Origin: Arthrobacter dokdonellae
Lineage (GTDB): Bacteria; Actinomycetota; Actinomycetes; Actinomycetales; Micrococcaceae
Assembly (NCBI RefSeq): GCF_003268655.1
Contig: NZ_CP029642.1
Coordinates: forward strand, 2,914,001-2,978,000
DNA: 64,000 nucleotides
Direction: 5' to 3'
Positions 7,621 to 17,084 of this stretch are shown here, in pieces (the stretch's first letter is position 1; the number at the start of each line of letters is the position of its first letter). The notes under the pieces are model-generated. The model made no database searches. It was not told the origin of the DNA and saw only the letters and a program-made list of their open reading frames with translations. The position numbers and the translations under genes are program-made.

Positions 7621-8547
7621 ATGGCTACCACCACAACAACATCCGCCCACGCCCAGTCCACAGCAGTCGGCAAGCGCCCTCGCGCACCCCGCCACATCCT
7701 TGCCACCGTCGCCAAAACCGTCCTGGCCCTGGTCTTCGTGCTTCCCATCATCTTCATGTTCATCTCCTCGCTCAAGCCGGACTCACAAATATTCGCCGAT
7801 CTGGGCTCCCTGAAGGCCTTCCTGCCCGTCGGACACATCTCCTTCGCCAATTACACCGACGTCTTTAGCCGGGTGCCGATCCTGCAGTTCCTGATGAACT
7901 CAGTCGGCATTTCCGCCGTCACAGTCATTTTGGGATTGCTGGTGAACTCGCTGGCCGCCTTTGCGCTTTCCCGCATGCGGATACGGGGCAAAAGGATCAT
8001 TCTCACATTGATCATTGCCACACTGGTCGTTCCGTTCGAGACCCTCGCACTGCCGCTGGTCTGGTGGGTCAACCAACTTCCCTGGCTGCAGATCAATGGA
8101 TTCGACCTGTCCCTCACGCACGGCTGGCTTGACACCTACCGGGTCCAAATCATTCCCTTCATCGCCAACGCCTTCTCCGTCTACCTCTTCCACCAATACT
8201 TCGACAGTATTCCCAAGGAACTCGACGAAGCAGCAAGAATGGACGGCGCCGGCTGGTTCACCATTTACCGCAAGATCCTCATGCCGCTCTCCGGGCCCGC
8301 CATTGCGACCGTTGCCATTTTGACATTCCTCCCGGCCTGGAACTCATACCTGTGGCCCATCATGGTCATCCAATCCGAGAACCTGCGTCCGGTCATGGTC
8401 GGCGTCGAATACTTCTATCAGCTCAACGTGGCTTGGGGACAAATCATGGCCTACACCACCATGATCACCCTGCCCATCCTTGTCCTGTTCATCGCCTTCC
8501 AGCGCTCGTTCGTCAACAGCATCGCCAGCACCGGCGTCAAAGGCTGA
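7621..8547 (+). CDS. ABC sugar transporter permease (MalG/UgpE type)
   Basis: This 308-residue permease is the second membrane subunit of the importer. Six hydrophobic segments can be seen, starting with TVLALVFVLPIIFMFISSL. Its EAA loop is EAARMDGAGWFTIYRKILMP. The start codon is 3 bp after the stop of the first permease, so the two are translationally coupled. With the upstream lipoprotein they form an importer that lacks only its ATPase. Confidence 0.93.
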   Translation: MATTTTTSAHAQSTAVGKRPRAPRHILATVAKTVLALVFVLPIIFMFISSLKPDSQIFADLGSLKAFLPVGHISFANYTDVFSRVPILQFLMNSVGISAVTVILGLLVNSLAAFALSRMRIRGKRIILTLIIATLVVPFETLALPLVWWVNQLPWLQINGFDLSLTHGWLDTYRVQIIPFIANAFSVYLFHQYFDSIPKELDEAARMDGAGWFTIYRKILMPLSGPAIATVAILTFLPAWNSYLWPIMVIQSENLRPVMVGVEYFYQLNVAWGQIMAYTTMITLPILVLFIAFQRSFVNSIASTGVKG

Positions 8548-8589
8548 CAACCCCACCCGCACCGCACCCCCATCCCCAAGGACCTTCCT

Positions 8590-9537
8590 ATGCCCCACCA
8601 CCCGCCCCCCGACGGAGTGCCCGAAAAGAACGTGATGGTGGTCGGTGAAGCGCTCACCGACATCGTCCACACCCCCCACGGATCAACCGAACATCCCGGC
8701 GGTTCCCCGGCCAACGTCGCCTACGGGCTCGCCCGCCTGGGAGTCTCCACATCGCTCCTCACAGCCCTGGCCCCGGATCCCCGCGGCAAAACCATCCGCC
8801 GCCACCTCACCGATGCCGGGGTGAGGCTGCTGCCCGAATCCTGCTCCCTGGCCAGAACGTCAACAGCCACCGCAACCATCGCCCCCGACGGCTCCGCCAG
8901 CTACGCCTTCGATACCACCTGGCAGCTGCCATCAACCGAAGACCTTCCCACACCACTGTTACTGCACACCGGATCCATAGCCACATTCCTGGAACCCGGA
9001 GCGGCTACCCTGCGCGCTCTGCTCGGGCGCCTTCACGGCACCTGCCGCATTAGCTACGACCCGAACATTCGTCCTTCCCTGCTCGGATCGCAAGCACACG
9101 CCAGATGCACCTTCGAGGACACCGCAGCCCTGAGCGACGTGGTCAAGCTCAGCCAGGAGGACGCCATCTGGCTCTACCCTGACTCCGAGCAGCACGACGT
9201 CATTGACACCATCCTGCGGCTGGGCGTGGAGCTGGTTGTCGTCACCGACGGGGCGGCCCGAGCAATCCTCGCCACGCGCAAACACCGGGTGACCGTCCAC
9301 GCCGTGCGCACCAAAGTAGTGGACACCATCGGCGCCGGCGACTCCTACATGGCCGCACTGATCGCGGGCCTACTGGATACCGACCCGGGCACCCTCCCAC
9401 CCCCGGCCCTCGCCTCACTGGGGCAAATGGCAGCCACCGCTGCTGCGATCACCGTCAGCAGGCGCGGAGCCCAGCCGCCAACGGCCGCGGAACTGAACCT
9501 GCCAGAAAACCAGGCACGCATCCCGGCTGCCGGCTAA
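8590..9537 (+). CDS. PfkB-family carbohydrate kinase, probably fructokinase
   Basis: This 315-residue cytoplasmic sugar kinase has PfkB signature 1 at GGSPANVAYGLARLG (about residues 38-52) and signature 2 with the catalytic Asp at DTIGAGDSYMAAL (near residue 250). The N-terminal VVGEALTDIVHTPHG is typical of bacterial fructokinases. It sits between the importer and the GH32 hydrolase, so the likely reaction is ATP-dependent phosphorylation of fructose released from sucrose or fructans (inference from context). The length is normal for the family. Confidence 0.88.
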   Translation: MPHHPPPDGVPEKNVMVVGEALTDIVHTPHGSTEHPGGSPANVAYGLARLGVSTSLLTALAPDPRGKTIRRHLTDAGVRLLPESCSLARTSTATATIAPDGSASYAFDTTWQLPSTEDLPTPLLLHTGSIATFLEPGAATLRALLGRLHGTCRISYDPNIRPSLLGSQAHARCTFEDTAALSDVVKLSQEDAIWLYPDSEQHDVIDTILRLGVELVVVTDGAARAILATRKHRVTVHAVRTKVVDTIGAGDSYMAALIAGLLDTDPGTLPPPALASLGQMAATAAAITVSRRGAQPPTAAELNLPENQARIPAAG

Positions 9538-9580
9538 CCAGCCCCGTCATTCCCCCACGCACCCACGGAAAGTCCCACCC

Positions 9581-11164
9581 ATGAACCCCAAAACCATCAA
9601 CCACGCCCTCCAGCCCGCAGCTAAGCCACGGCCAGGCGGCGACGGCGTTGAGCCACCCCGCGAGGTGTCCGGTTCAGAAAACTACCGCCCAGCCATCCAC
9701 TACACACCCCGCAGGAACTGGATCAACGATCCCAACGGACTACTGCACCACAACGGCCTCTATCATCTGTTCTACCAATACAACCCGAACTCCAGCGTGC
9801 ACGCGAACATGTCTTGGGGCCACGCCAGCTCGACCGATTTACTCCACTGGGAAGAGCACCCGGTCGCCATTCCCTGTGACGAGGAGGAACAGATCTTCTC
9901 CGGCAGCGCCGTCTTCGACGCCCACAATTCCAGCGGCCTCGGCACCGTCGACAACCCACCCCTGGTGGCCGTCTACACCAGCGCCTACACCAACCCGTCC
10001 GCGCTAGCCGGCAGACAGGCCCAGTCCCTGGCTTACAGCCTGGACGGGGGCAGCATCTGGACCAAGTACGCGGCAAACCCCGTTCTGGACCGGGGATCCG
10101 CCAACTTCCGCGACCCCAAAGTCTTCCGCCATACCCAAGGCGAAGCCTCCTACTGGGTGATGGTGGCTGTCGAGGCCCAGGCCCGCACCGTGGAGTTATA
10201 CCGCTCGGAGAACCTCACAGAGTGGACCCATCTCTCCAGCTTCGGACCCGCCAACGCCACCGGCGGCGTCTGGGAATGCCCGGACCTTTTCGAACTGCCC
10301 GTGGACGGGGACCCCGACACCACGCGCTGGATGCTCGTGGTCAACCTCAACCCTGGCGGCGTCGCCGGCGGCTCCGGGGCACAATACTTCATCGGTACCT
10401 TCAACGGCACGACCTTCACCCCCGAAAACACCACCACCGCCGGGACCGACGCCGGCACGAAACCGTTACGCCAATACGACTGGCTCGATTGGGGCAGGGA
10501 CTACTACGCGGCCGTGTCCTACAACAACGCCCCGGACGGGCGGCGGATCATGACCGGCTGGATGAACAACTGGGACTACGCCGCCGACGTGCCGCATGAA
10601 CCATGGTGCGGAGCCATGACCCTGCCCCGAGAAATCACCCTCACCCGCCACCACGGAGTCATCCGACCCAGCCAGCACGTCGTCCCGGAAATCGACAATA
10701 AATTCAAGGCCGCGGCGGCGTCAAGTGACGGGCCCAGAGTGATCCAGGACGAAATCCAGCTCCTGGCCACTCACGACGCCAACGAAGCGCAGCGAATCGA
10801 TGCCGTCTTCACCCCCGGTACCGGAACCGAGTTCGGCCTGATCATCCGCGGCGGCAACGGCCACGGCACCCGCATCGCCTACAACACATCCACCGGCTGC
10901 CTCCACCTCGACCGAACCAAATCCGGCGTCGTTGCCTTCAACTCGCTATTCTCCTCCATCGAATCCGTCCCCGTACACCTCTCCAACGGAACACTGGCCC
11001 TACACATCTATCTGGACAAATCCTCAGTGGAAGTCTTCACCGCCGACGGACTGGCCACCATCACAGACCAAATCTTCCCCCTCGAAACCAGCCAGGAACT
11101 CTCCGCCTACGCAAACGGAGGTTCCGCCACCCTGGACAGCCTGACCATTGGATACCTCTCCTGA
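9581..11164 (+). CDS. Intracellular glycoside hydrolase family 32 (sucrose/fructan hydrolase)
   Basis: This 527-residue GH32 enzyme shows the three catalytic blocks: nucleophile D50 in WINDPNG, transition-state stabiliser D178 in FRDPK, and acid/base E232 in ECPDLF. A five-bladed propeller is followed by a C-terminal beta-sandwich (about residue 370 on). There is no signal peptide, so it works on imported sugar in the cytoplasm. It releases fructose from sucrose, inulin-type or levan-type oligosaccharides; the linkage cannot be told from sequence alone. It is the last gene of the operon, after a fructokinase-like gene. An IS1595 element starts about 150 bp downstream. Confidence 0.92.
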   Translation: MNPKTINHALQPAAKPRPGGDGVEPPREVSGSENYRPAIHYTPRRNWINDPNGLLHHNGLYHLFYQYNPNSSVHANMSWGHASSTDLLHWEEHPVAIPCDEEEQIFSGSAVFDAHNSSGLGTVDNPPLVAVYTSAYTNPSALAGRQAQSLAYSLDGGSIWTKYAANPVLDRGSANFRDPKVFRHTQGEASYWVMVAVEAQARTVELYRSENLTEWTHLSSFGPANATGGVWECPDLFELPVDGDPDTTRWMLVVNLNPGGVAGGSGAQYFIGTFNGTTFTPENTTTAGTDAGTKPLRQYDWLDWGRDYYAAVSYNNAPDGRRIMTGWMNNWDYAADVPHEPWCGAMTLPREITLTRHHGVIRPSQHVVPEIDNKFKAAAASSDGPRVIQDEIQLLATHDANEAQRIDAVFTPGTGTEFGLIIRGGNGHGTRIAYNTSTGCLHLDRTKSGVVAFNSLFSSIESVPVHLSNGTLALHIYLDKSSVEVFTADGLATITDQIFPLETSQELSAYANGGSATLDSLTIGYLS

Positions 11165-11318
11165 CCGACCAGACCTGCGAACGATGACACCAACCGGACC
11201 CACACACACGTCAGGAGAGACCAAAAGACGATCAGTGACAACCTCCCGCAGCGGTCCCTGTGAGCTGCCTGCCTGACGAGCGTGTGACGCTAGTGGGTGC
11301 GGCTTGTGAAAAAGAGGA

Positions 11319-12610
11319 AAGGGGTATCCATCTTGGTGCCAAATGCGCTGGCTGGATGCGGGTAGGGGCTCGGGGCTCGGGGCTCGTAGGCTGAGGGCGT
11401 TGGATAAGAGAGTGTCCCCGCGAGGCGGCAACCTCCGGGGACGCGGACTACACCGTGAAGGGGTGTTGTCGTGGTTCAGGATACCGTTGCCCATCCGCAC
11501 GATGCGAGGCCTGTCGCTGGCTGGCACTACCCCGGCCGGGTCGCGGATCTTCGAGCGTGGTTCTCCACCGATGCGGCGTGTCTGGCATACCTGGACTGGC
11601 TGCGATGGCCGGACGGGTTCGTGTGCCCGCACTGCGAGGCGGGGTCAGCGAGTATCGGCGGGTCGGGCGTGTATCGCTGCCGCGGCTGCCGCCGTCGAGT
11701 ATCGGTCACGGCGGGCACGATCTTCGATAAGGCTCGGGTGCCGTTGACGACGTGGTTCGAGGCGGTCTGGCTGTTCACGTCGTCCAAGACCGGAGTCTCG
11801 GCGACGACGTTGCACCGTGTCCTGCCGATCAACTCCTACCAGACCGCGTGGACGATGCTCGGCAAGCTACGGGCCGTGCTGTCCCAGAGCGACCTGGAGC
11901 CGTTGACGGGCCGCGTCGAAGTCGACGAGACGTTCATCGGCGGCGTCAAGTCAGGCAAGCCGGGTCGCGGCGCGGCGGGGAAGGTGTGGGTCGCGGGCGC
12001 TGTCGAGATCACCGAGAACGGGTGGGGGCGTGCCCGCATGGCCGTCATCGAGGACGCCTCAGCGGCCTCGCTGCGGGGATTCATCACGGCGAACATCGCC
12101 CCTGGTTCCACGATCATCTCCGACGCGTGGAAGGGGTACCCGCCGGCGATGGACGGGTACGACCACGAGCCGTTCAACGTCTCTGCCTCCGGTAGCCCGG
12201 CGCACGAGTCGCTCCCCGCGATCCATCGCATCTTCTCGCTCGTGAAACGTCTCCTGGAGGGCACGTACCAGGGCGGTGGCTCCCACGAGCATCTGCGGGA
12301 GTACCTCGATGAGTACGTGTTCCGCTTCAACCGGCGCCACACGCGCAACCGGGGACTGGTGTTCATGCGGCTCCTGCAGCGAGCCCTCGCGTCCAAGCCG
12401 GTGACCTACCGCGCGCTTGTGCGTATCTCACGGCCGAAGGCAACGCACCCCACCGGAGTACACGCCAGCACTCGCGCCCACCCCCGGGACGCTGGATGTC
12501 CTTGCCATCGATCCTCCCTGGCGGCGTCCTCGCCCGACCTGACCATGACACGTTGAGACCGCAAGCTCGCGAGCATCGGGAACCCGTGGGCACCAAGATG
12601 GATACCCCTT
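11319..12610 (+). mobile_element. IS1595-family insertion sequence, complete
   Basis: The element is 1292 bp. Its ends carry a perfect 20-bp inverted repeat GGGGTATCCATCTTGGTGCC (11321-11340 and the complement at 12589-12608), extended by AA/TT. The flanks AAAGAGGA (11311-11318) and ATAGAGGA (12611-12618) match at 7 of 8 positions, as expected for the 8-bp duplication that IS1595 elements make. It carries one transposase gene and separates the fructan operon from the sugar-oxidation cluster. Confidence 0.9.
11471..12556 (+). CDS. IS1595-family transposase (ISXO2-like DDE domain)
   Basis: This 361-residue transposase has a zinc-ribbon-like N-terminus with two Cys pairs (CPHC, CRGC) that is typical of IS1595 proteins. 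It is followed by a catalytic domain with VEVDETFIGGVKSG, then SDAWKGY and a later HEHLREYLDEYVFRFNRR. The D in VDET, the D in SDAWKGY and the E in the C-terminal part fit the family's DDE/DDN pattern. The start is GTG 11471. The C-terminal 30 residues (PKATHPTGVHASTRAHPRDA and beyond) look like read-through beyond the usual family end but are in frame. Confidence 0.9.
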   Translation: MVQDTVAHPHDARPVAGWHYPGRVADLRAWFSTDAACLAYLDWLRWPDGFVCPHCEAGSASIGGSGVYRCRGCRRRVSVTAGTIFDKARVPLTTWFEAVWLFTSSKTGVSATTLHRVLPINSYQTAWTMLGKLRAVLSQSDLEPLTGRVEVDETFIGGVKSGKPGRGAAGKVWVAGAVEITENGWGRARMAVIEDASAASLRGFITANIAPGSTIISDAWKGYPPAMDGYDHEPFNVSASGSPAHESLPAIHRIFSLVKRLLEGTYQGGGSHEHLREYLDEYVFRFNRRHTRNRGLVFMRLLQRALASKPVTYRALVRISRPKATHPTGVHASTRAHPRDAGCPCHRSSLAASSPDLTMTR

Positions 12611-12725
12611 ATAGAGGAATATCCGACGCTAGGGATTTTTCGTGCGTCGTAGTGGCCTGTATTTGCGTGGTTTGATCTTGTTGGTGCGTGGGCACGGTAA
12701 CCGACTGCGGGGTTGGTTCTCCAGG

Positions 12726-13475
12726 TCAGGTCCCCATGCCGAGGTGCGCCCCACCTGCCACGTCCAGGGTAACGCCTGTGATGTAGCGGTTGTCGGGGTC
12801 GGCCAGGAAGAGGATGGCGCGGGCGACTTCGTCGGGTTCGGCGAAGCGGCGCATGGGAAGTTGGGCGGCGCGTTTGGCCCGGTTGGCGGTTGCATCCGGG
12901 CCGGAGTCTTTTGCGAACTGCGCCCACATGGGAGTGTTCACGGGGCCGGGGGCAATGGCGTTGACGGAGATGCCGCGGGGTCCGAGTATCTCGGCGAAGG
13001 ACCACATGATGTGAAGCACGGCGAGTTTGCTGGCGTTATAGGGCAGGTAGTTGCTGCGGGCTTCCTTGGCTGCGACGGAGGAGAGGATAACGATGGCGCC
13101 GGCGGTGCCGGTCCCAATCATTGACTGTGCCGTTTCCCGGACCATGGAAAACGTGCCGGAGGAGTTGATCCGCATGACGGATTCGTATTCTTCCGTCGTG
13201 GTGTCCATGATGTCCGGGGTGGCGCCCAGAACTCCGGCGGCGTGAATGAGGGCGTCGATGCGCCCGTACTTGCTGGTAACGTCCCGGACGACGGCGGCGC
13301 ATTGTTCCTCGGAGGTGACGTCCAGCGGGAAGAAGGCGGCCAACTCCTGGCCCTCCTTGGGGGCCCGGTCGGCCCCTATGATGAGGGCTCCTTCGGCTCT
13401 GAGCGCATCGATGACTGCGTTGCCGATTCCGCCGCTCGATCCGGTCACCAGAACCACCTGCTCGTTGAGGCTCAT
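12726..13475 (-). CDS. SDR-family NAD(P)-dependent oxidoreductase
   Basis: This 249-residue classical short-chain dehydrogenase has the cofactor motif TGSSGGIG at residues 11-18, catalytic Ser in ILSS (about 132-133), Y146 and K150 in YNASK. ATG 13475 is the natural start, 5 bp downstream of a GAGATG-like ribosome site; the open frame runs much further upstream but without homology. The C-terminus RYITGVTLDVAGGAHLGMGT is typical of the family. It is the last gene of a minus-strand cluster with two Gfo/Idh/MocA dehydrogenases and sugar isomerases, so its substrate is probably a sugar or sugar lactone. Confidence 0.88.
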   Translation of the reverse strand: MSLNEQVVLVTGSSGGIGNAVIDALRAEGALIIGADRAPKEGQELAAFFPLDVTSEEQCAAVVRDVTSKYGRIDALIHAAGVLGATPDIMDTTTEEYESVMRINSSGTFSMVRETAQSMIGTGTAGAIVILSSVAAKEARSNYLPYNASKLAVLHIMWSFAEILGPRGISVNAIAPGPVNTPMWAQFAKDSGPDATANRAKRAAQLPMRRFAEPDEVARAILFLADPDNRYITGVTLDVAGGAHLGMGT

Positions 13476-13542
13476 TCGACATCTCCACTCGTGGGCTGGC
13501 TGATCCGCACTGTCCCTGGGGTTGATTTCCGGGGTGCTCTTT

Positions 13543-14622
13543 TCATTTGCCTGGTTCCTTACTGGGGGTGTTTGTACCGGCGTCCGCCTCGGGAGCGCCC
13601 GGTGCGGCACGTGGTGCCCTTGTGGCTTGGCTGTTGCCAGCCGTGGCATGGCTTTGCCATGGCCGGCCTTGTTGTTCCTCCGCGGGCAGTCCGGAGGCTG
13701 CGAGGATCCGATCGAGCAGCCGCTGGGTATGCACGGCCTCGCGGCCGGAGGTGAGGGGCTGTGCCCTGTCGACGACGCGGTCCAGGAAATGGTGGACGGC
13801 GGCGGAGAATCCGAGGGTGTCGGTCGCTGTGGCCCAACCGTAGGCCTCGGCGCTGAGCTCGCGCGATGTGGTGACTCCGTTGACGGTGGTCGATACGGTT
13901 TCGGGTGCACGCACCTCCACGGTCTTTCCGTCGCCGTAGGCGTCCAGTTTTTCGTTCCAGGCACCTGCGGTTCGGGCTGCCATCAGCACTCCGGTGTTGC
14001 CGGTACTGAAGCGGATGAGGGCTGCGACGCCGTCTTCTTCCCAGGGGTCATCGCCGGCTGCATGCGCGGCCACGTCCACGGGGTCGCCGCCGCAGTACCA
14101 GCGGAGCAGGTCGACCATGTGAATGGCGTTCTCGAACGTCGCGCGGTATTCCGAACCGGGGCGGTTCTTTTGGGCGACGCAGAAGGTGGCGCCCTTCTCA
14201 CCGAACGCCTGCCGCCCTGCCGTGTAGACCGGTGCGTAGCGGCGGTTGAAGTCGACCATCAGGATGCGCCCGCGCTCCTCGGCGAGGTCCGCCAAACGTG
14301 CTGCCTCCACGGTGGCCGGAGCCAGGGGCTTTTCACAGAACACGTCGACGTCATTGTCCAGGCACAGCTGGACGGCGTGCGCGTGCTCGGACCGCGGTGT
14401 GAGGACGAAGACGGCGTCCAGCTCCTGGGCGGCCAGCATGTCCTCCACTGACCGGTATGCGGAACCGAAACCCCAGCGCCGGACCAGGTTTCCCGGGTCC
14501 TCCCGCCGGGACACCAGGGCAGCCAAGTCAACATCGTCGCGCTGTACGAGTGTGGGCAATTGGGCAATGGAGGCGATATTTCCCGCGCCGATGACGCCGA
14601 CGCGCAGACGCTGGCCGTTCAT
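13543..14622 (-). CDS. Gfo/Idh/MocA-family sugar oxidoreductase
   Basis: This 359-residue NAD(P)-dependent dehydrogenase has an N-terminal Rossmann fold (VGVIGAGNIASIAQLPTL, about residues 8-25), the conserved EKPL motif with the catalytic Lys region (about residue 96), and a C-terminal alpha/beta substrate domain. The last 45 residues are proline/alanine-rich and look disordered. ATG 14622 overlaps the stop of the upstream isomerase gene by 4 bp (ATGA), so the two are co-translated. The family oxidises or reduces ring hydroxyls of sugars and inositols; the exact substrate is unknown. Confidence 0.9.
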   Translation of the reverse strand: MNGQRLRVGVIGAGNIASIAQLPTLVQRDDVDLAALVSRREDPGNLVRRWGFGSAYRSVEDMLAAQELDAVFVLTPRSEHAHAVQLCLDNDVDVFCEKPLAPATVEAARLADLAEERGRILMVDFNRRYAPVYTAGRQAFGEKGATFCVAQKNRPGSEYRATFENAIHMVDLLRWYCGGDPVDVAAHAAGDDPWEEDGVAALIRFSTGNTGVLMAARTAGAWNEKLDAYGDGKTVEVRAPETVSTTVNGVTTSRELSAEAYGWATATDTLGFSAAVHHFLDRVVDRAQPLTSGREAVHTQRLLDRILAASGLPAEEQQGRPWQSHATAGNSQATRAPRAAPGAPEADAGTNTPSKEPGK

Positions 14623-15521
14623 CGTGCCTCCTGCACTTCCGCGAGATCGGAAAGCATTCCGCGCAGGGCGGTCGCTGATTCCCGGAACCCGTCCTCAGGG
14701 CTTGGGAGGTCCTGCGGGTGCCAGCGGTACTCATACTCGATGCTCAGCACATCATCGTAGCCGTGGCGCAGCAGGGCAGCGAGAATCCCGGGCCAGGGCA
14801 GGACACCGCTCCCGACAACTCGTGACCGGATGGAACGCTCGGAGGCATTGACGCGGGCCGTTTCCGTTGCGCGGAAGGCCGCCGAGGGATCGGTGAACAC
14901 GAGATCCTTGACGTGTACGTGACCGATCAGCTCGCCTTGAACATCAAAGGCCTGTTCGAACGTCTCGTCGTGGGTGAAGGTCAGGTTGGCCTGGTCGTAG
15001 AGAACACGAACGGCCGGGTGCGCAACCTCCCGGACGAGCGCCGCGGTTTCGGCCGCAGTCTGGGTCATGGTCCCGAAATGGTTCTCCACGCACAGACGCA
15101 CCCCGGCCTGTTCAGCCTCAGGTGCCAGGGCCTGCAGGGCCTCCCGCAGTCTCGCCCAGCGCCGGGCATGCTCGGCGTCACCCGGATGCCAGGAGCCCGC
15201 GTACACGCGCACCCGGTCGGCCCCGAGCAGATGCGCGGTCTCAATCGCGCCACGGAATTCGTCCACGCCGCCGCGCCATTCACTCTCGTCCAGAGCGTTG
15301 ATGGCCGTGGTGTAGGGCGTCAGGCCAATGATGGGCAGGCCCTCATCTTCCGCCGCCCTCAATGCCTCCATGGCCGCGCGCCGGTCCCCCTGAGGGAGAC
15401 CCGAAGTGTAGCCATCCTGGTAAATGACTTCTGCGGCATCGAGCCCTGCGGCCCGGAAAAGCCTGATGGCCTGCGGGACCGTATGGTTCGGAGTGCCTAG
15501 CGTGTGGCCTGCCAGTCGCAT
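14619..15521 (-). CDS. Sugar phosphate isomerase/epimerase family protein (TIM barrel)
   Basis: This 300-residue AP-endonuclease-2-like TIM barrel is of the kind found in sugar isomerases, epimerases and 3-keto-sugar lyases/hydratases. Likely metal-binding residues lie in RLCVENHFG, LYDQANL, HVHVKDL and SIEYEYRW. The start ATG 15521 follows the VOC gene by 1 bp, and the end overlaps the next dehydrogenase by 4 bp. In clusters with Gfo/Idh/MocA dehydrogenases such proteins often act on 3-keto intermediates (known for levoglucosan breakdown), which is a candidate role here. Confidence 0.85.
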   Translation of the reverse strand: MRLAGHTLGTPNHTVPQAIRLFRAAGLDAAEVIYQDGYTSGLPQGDRRAAMEALRAAEDEGLPIIGLTPYTTAINALDESEWRGGVDEFRGAIETAHLLGADRVRVYAGSWHPGDAEHARRWARLREALQALAPEAEQAGVRLCVENHFGTMTQTAAETAALVREVAHPAVRVLYDQANLTFTHDETFEQAFDVQGELIGHVHVKDLVFTDPSAAFRATETARVNASERSIRSRVVGSGVLPWPGILAALLRHGYDDVLSIEYEYRWHPQDLPSPEDGFRESATALRGMLSDLAEVQEAR

Positions 15522-15522
15522 T

Positions 15523-16092
15523 TTAAACGTCCTTCCTGAAAGTGTCTTGAACTGCCGCCCAGTCCGCGGGACCGACCAGCCGTGGCGGGGCCGTGACGCG
15601 GGAACGGTCGACGATTTCCATCAGCAGCCCCCAGGGGGTGATGAAGTAGGTCCAGCGGTTGCCCGCCACGCGGGGACTGTCACCGGCGACTTCCTTGCGC
15701 TCCCCGAGCACGCGCACTCCAGGGGTTTCCTGCAGCACGGCGACCGCTTCGTCCACGTCGTCCACAACGAAGCACAGGTGGTGCCCGCCTGCGTCGCAGT
15801 GCCGTGGCGGTGTTTCCCGCCGTTCCGCGCTGCTCCATTCGAAAAGCTCGATGTTCAGGTTCGGAGGCAGCCGCAGCATGGCCAGGGTGAGCCGGGCATC
15901 AGCAGGGACATCGAAGTTCGTGGGCATGAACTCGGGGTCGGGTCCGCGCTCGGAGCGGTACAGCTCCTCGGCACCAAGCACCTCGACGAAGAAGCTGACT
16001 GCGTCCGCGAGGTTCGGAACTGTCAGACCGACGTGGTCGGCATGCCGCAGCCCGGGCAGCCGGCGCAGCGTCCTTGCGCTGGCCCCGGTCAT
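15523..16092 (-). CDS. VOC-superfamily (glyoxalase-like) protein
   Basis: This 189-residue protein contains two beta-alpha-beta-beta-beta modules. The first begins DHVGLTVPNLADAVSFFVEVLG (about residues 18-40), the second GGHHLCFVVDDVDEAVAVL. Histidines in DHVGL and HHLCF and an acidic residue near the end (LLMEIVD) could bind a divalent metal. VOC proteins include epimerases, lyases and dioxygenases, so the reaction is open. It overlaps the LacI gene by 4 bp and precedes the isomerase gene by 1 bp, making it an integral step of this pathway. Confidence 0.82.
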   Translation of the reverse strand: MTGASARTLRRLPGLRHADHVGLTVPNLADAVSFFVEVLGAEELYRSERGPDPEFMPTNFDVPADARLTLAMLRLPPNLNIELFEWSSAERRETPPRHCDAGGHHLCFVVDDVDEAVAVLQETPGVRVLGERKEVAGDSPRVAGNRWTYFITPWGLLMEIVDRSRVTAPPRLVGPADWAAVQDTFRKDV

Positions 16093-17084
16093 GTGCGCGG
16101 CCCCGCGGTGGAGGCGCGCACCAGAAGTTCAGGTTCCAGAACGACGTGGTCCACCGATCCGTTCAGGTTCTGCTTTTCCGCCAGCTCGATCGCAATGTTT
16201 CCCATGTCAGCAATCGGCTGCCGCACTGTGGTCAGGGCCGGGTTGAACCGGGCGCCCAACGCCAAGCCGTCAAAGCCCATGACCGACACGTCATCCGGCA
16301 CGCGGATGCCGCCTTGGCCAAGGGCCGAGATCACCGCGAAGGCGACCATGTCATTGGCGGCGATAATCGCCGTCGGGGGATTTTCCATCTCAAGAAAGTG
16401 CTTTGCCGCGCGCGCCCCCGCGTCCGGATCGGAGCCGCTGTCAAGGACAAGGGGCGTGCCGCCGCCTTCCGCTGACAGCTCCAGAAACGCGTCCATCCTG
16501 TCCTGCGCCGTATGGGTCCCGGAGATACCGGAAACATAGCCGATCGAGGTATGCCCCAGGGAACGCAGGTGCTCCAGGGCGATGACTATGCCGCGGCGGC
16601 TGTCGACGGTGACGGTAGGAACCGAGTCGTCGCCTTCCACGCGGTCGATCACTACCACCCGGTGGCCAAAATCAAAACGCTTGAGGACGTCGGTATCGAC
16701 TTTCGTGGACGGAGCGACGATTCCGAAGGGTGCGTACATGGCCTGCATTGCGGTGAAGTACCCCTCGGTCTTGGCAGGGTCCCCATTCGTGACACACAGC
16801 AGCAGCTGGTAGCCGCGCTCATCAGCGGCCTGCGTCATGGTCTTGGCAAGTTCTGCAAAGAACGGGTTGGTGATGTCGGGGACGATCAGGGGGACGAAGG
16901 TGCTGGTCTTTCGACGCAACGCCTGGGCGAGCGGGCTCATCGTGTAGCCGAGCCCCTCGGCGATGCGCAGAATGTGCTCCCTGGTCTCGCTTTTCACCGC
17001 CTCCGGCCGGGAGAACGCCCGGGAAACCGTGGAGCGGTGGACGCCGGCCGCCTTCGCGACCACATCAATATTAGGGTCTGCCAT
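16089..17084 (-). CDS. LacI-family transcriptional regulator of the sugar-oxidation cluster
   Basis: This 331-residue repressor has a helix-turn-helix at IDVVAKAAGVHRSTVSRAFS (about residues 5-24) and a hinge helix at SPLAQALRRK, followed by a sugar-binding domain (IIAANDMVAFAVISAL, VSVMGFDGLALG). ATG 17084 is supported by GAGGAAG about 8 bp upstream; the start overlaps the preceding dehydrogenase gene by 14 bp. It is encoded inside the operon it probably controls. Five copies of TGAGATCGRTTGC near 18.1 and 19.55 kb are the likely operators (inference). Confidence 0.92.
   Translation of the reverse strand: MADPNIDVVAKAAGVHRSTVSRAFSRPEAVKSETREHILRIAEGLGYTMSPLAQALRRKTSTFVPLIVPDITNPFFAELAKTMTQAADERGYQLLLCVTNGDPAKTEGYFTAMQAMYAPFGIVAPSTKVDTDVLKRFDFGHRVVVIDRVEGDDSVPTVTVDSRRGIVIALEHLRSLGHTSIGYVSGISGTHTAQDRMDAFLELSAEGGGTPLVLDSGSDPDAGARAAKHFLEMENPPTAIIAANDMVAFAVISALGQGGIRVPDDVSVMGFDGLALGARFNPALTTVRQPIADMGNIAIELAEKQNLNGSVDHVVLEPELLVRASTAGPRT

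Noticed and set aside
11355..11400. Short GGGCTCG direct repeats as a CRISPR-like or regulatory array
   Set aside because: There are only three 7-bp units without spacers inside the IS1595 left end; this is simple-sequence expansion.
13476..13964. N-terminal extension of the SDR gene upstream of 13475
   Set aside because: The extension overlaps the upstream dehydrogenase gene, is Pro/Ser/Arg-rich, and the family start with a ribosome site lies at 13475.
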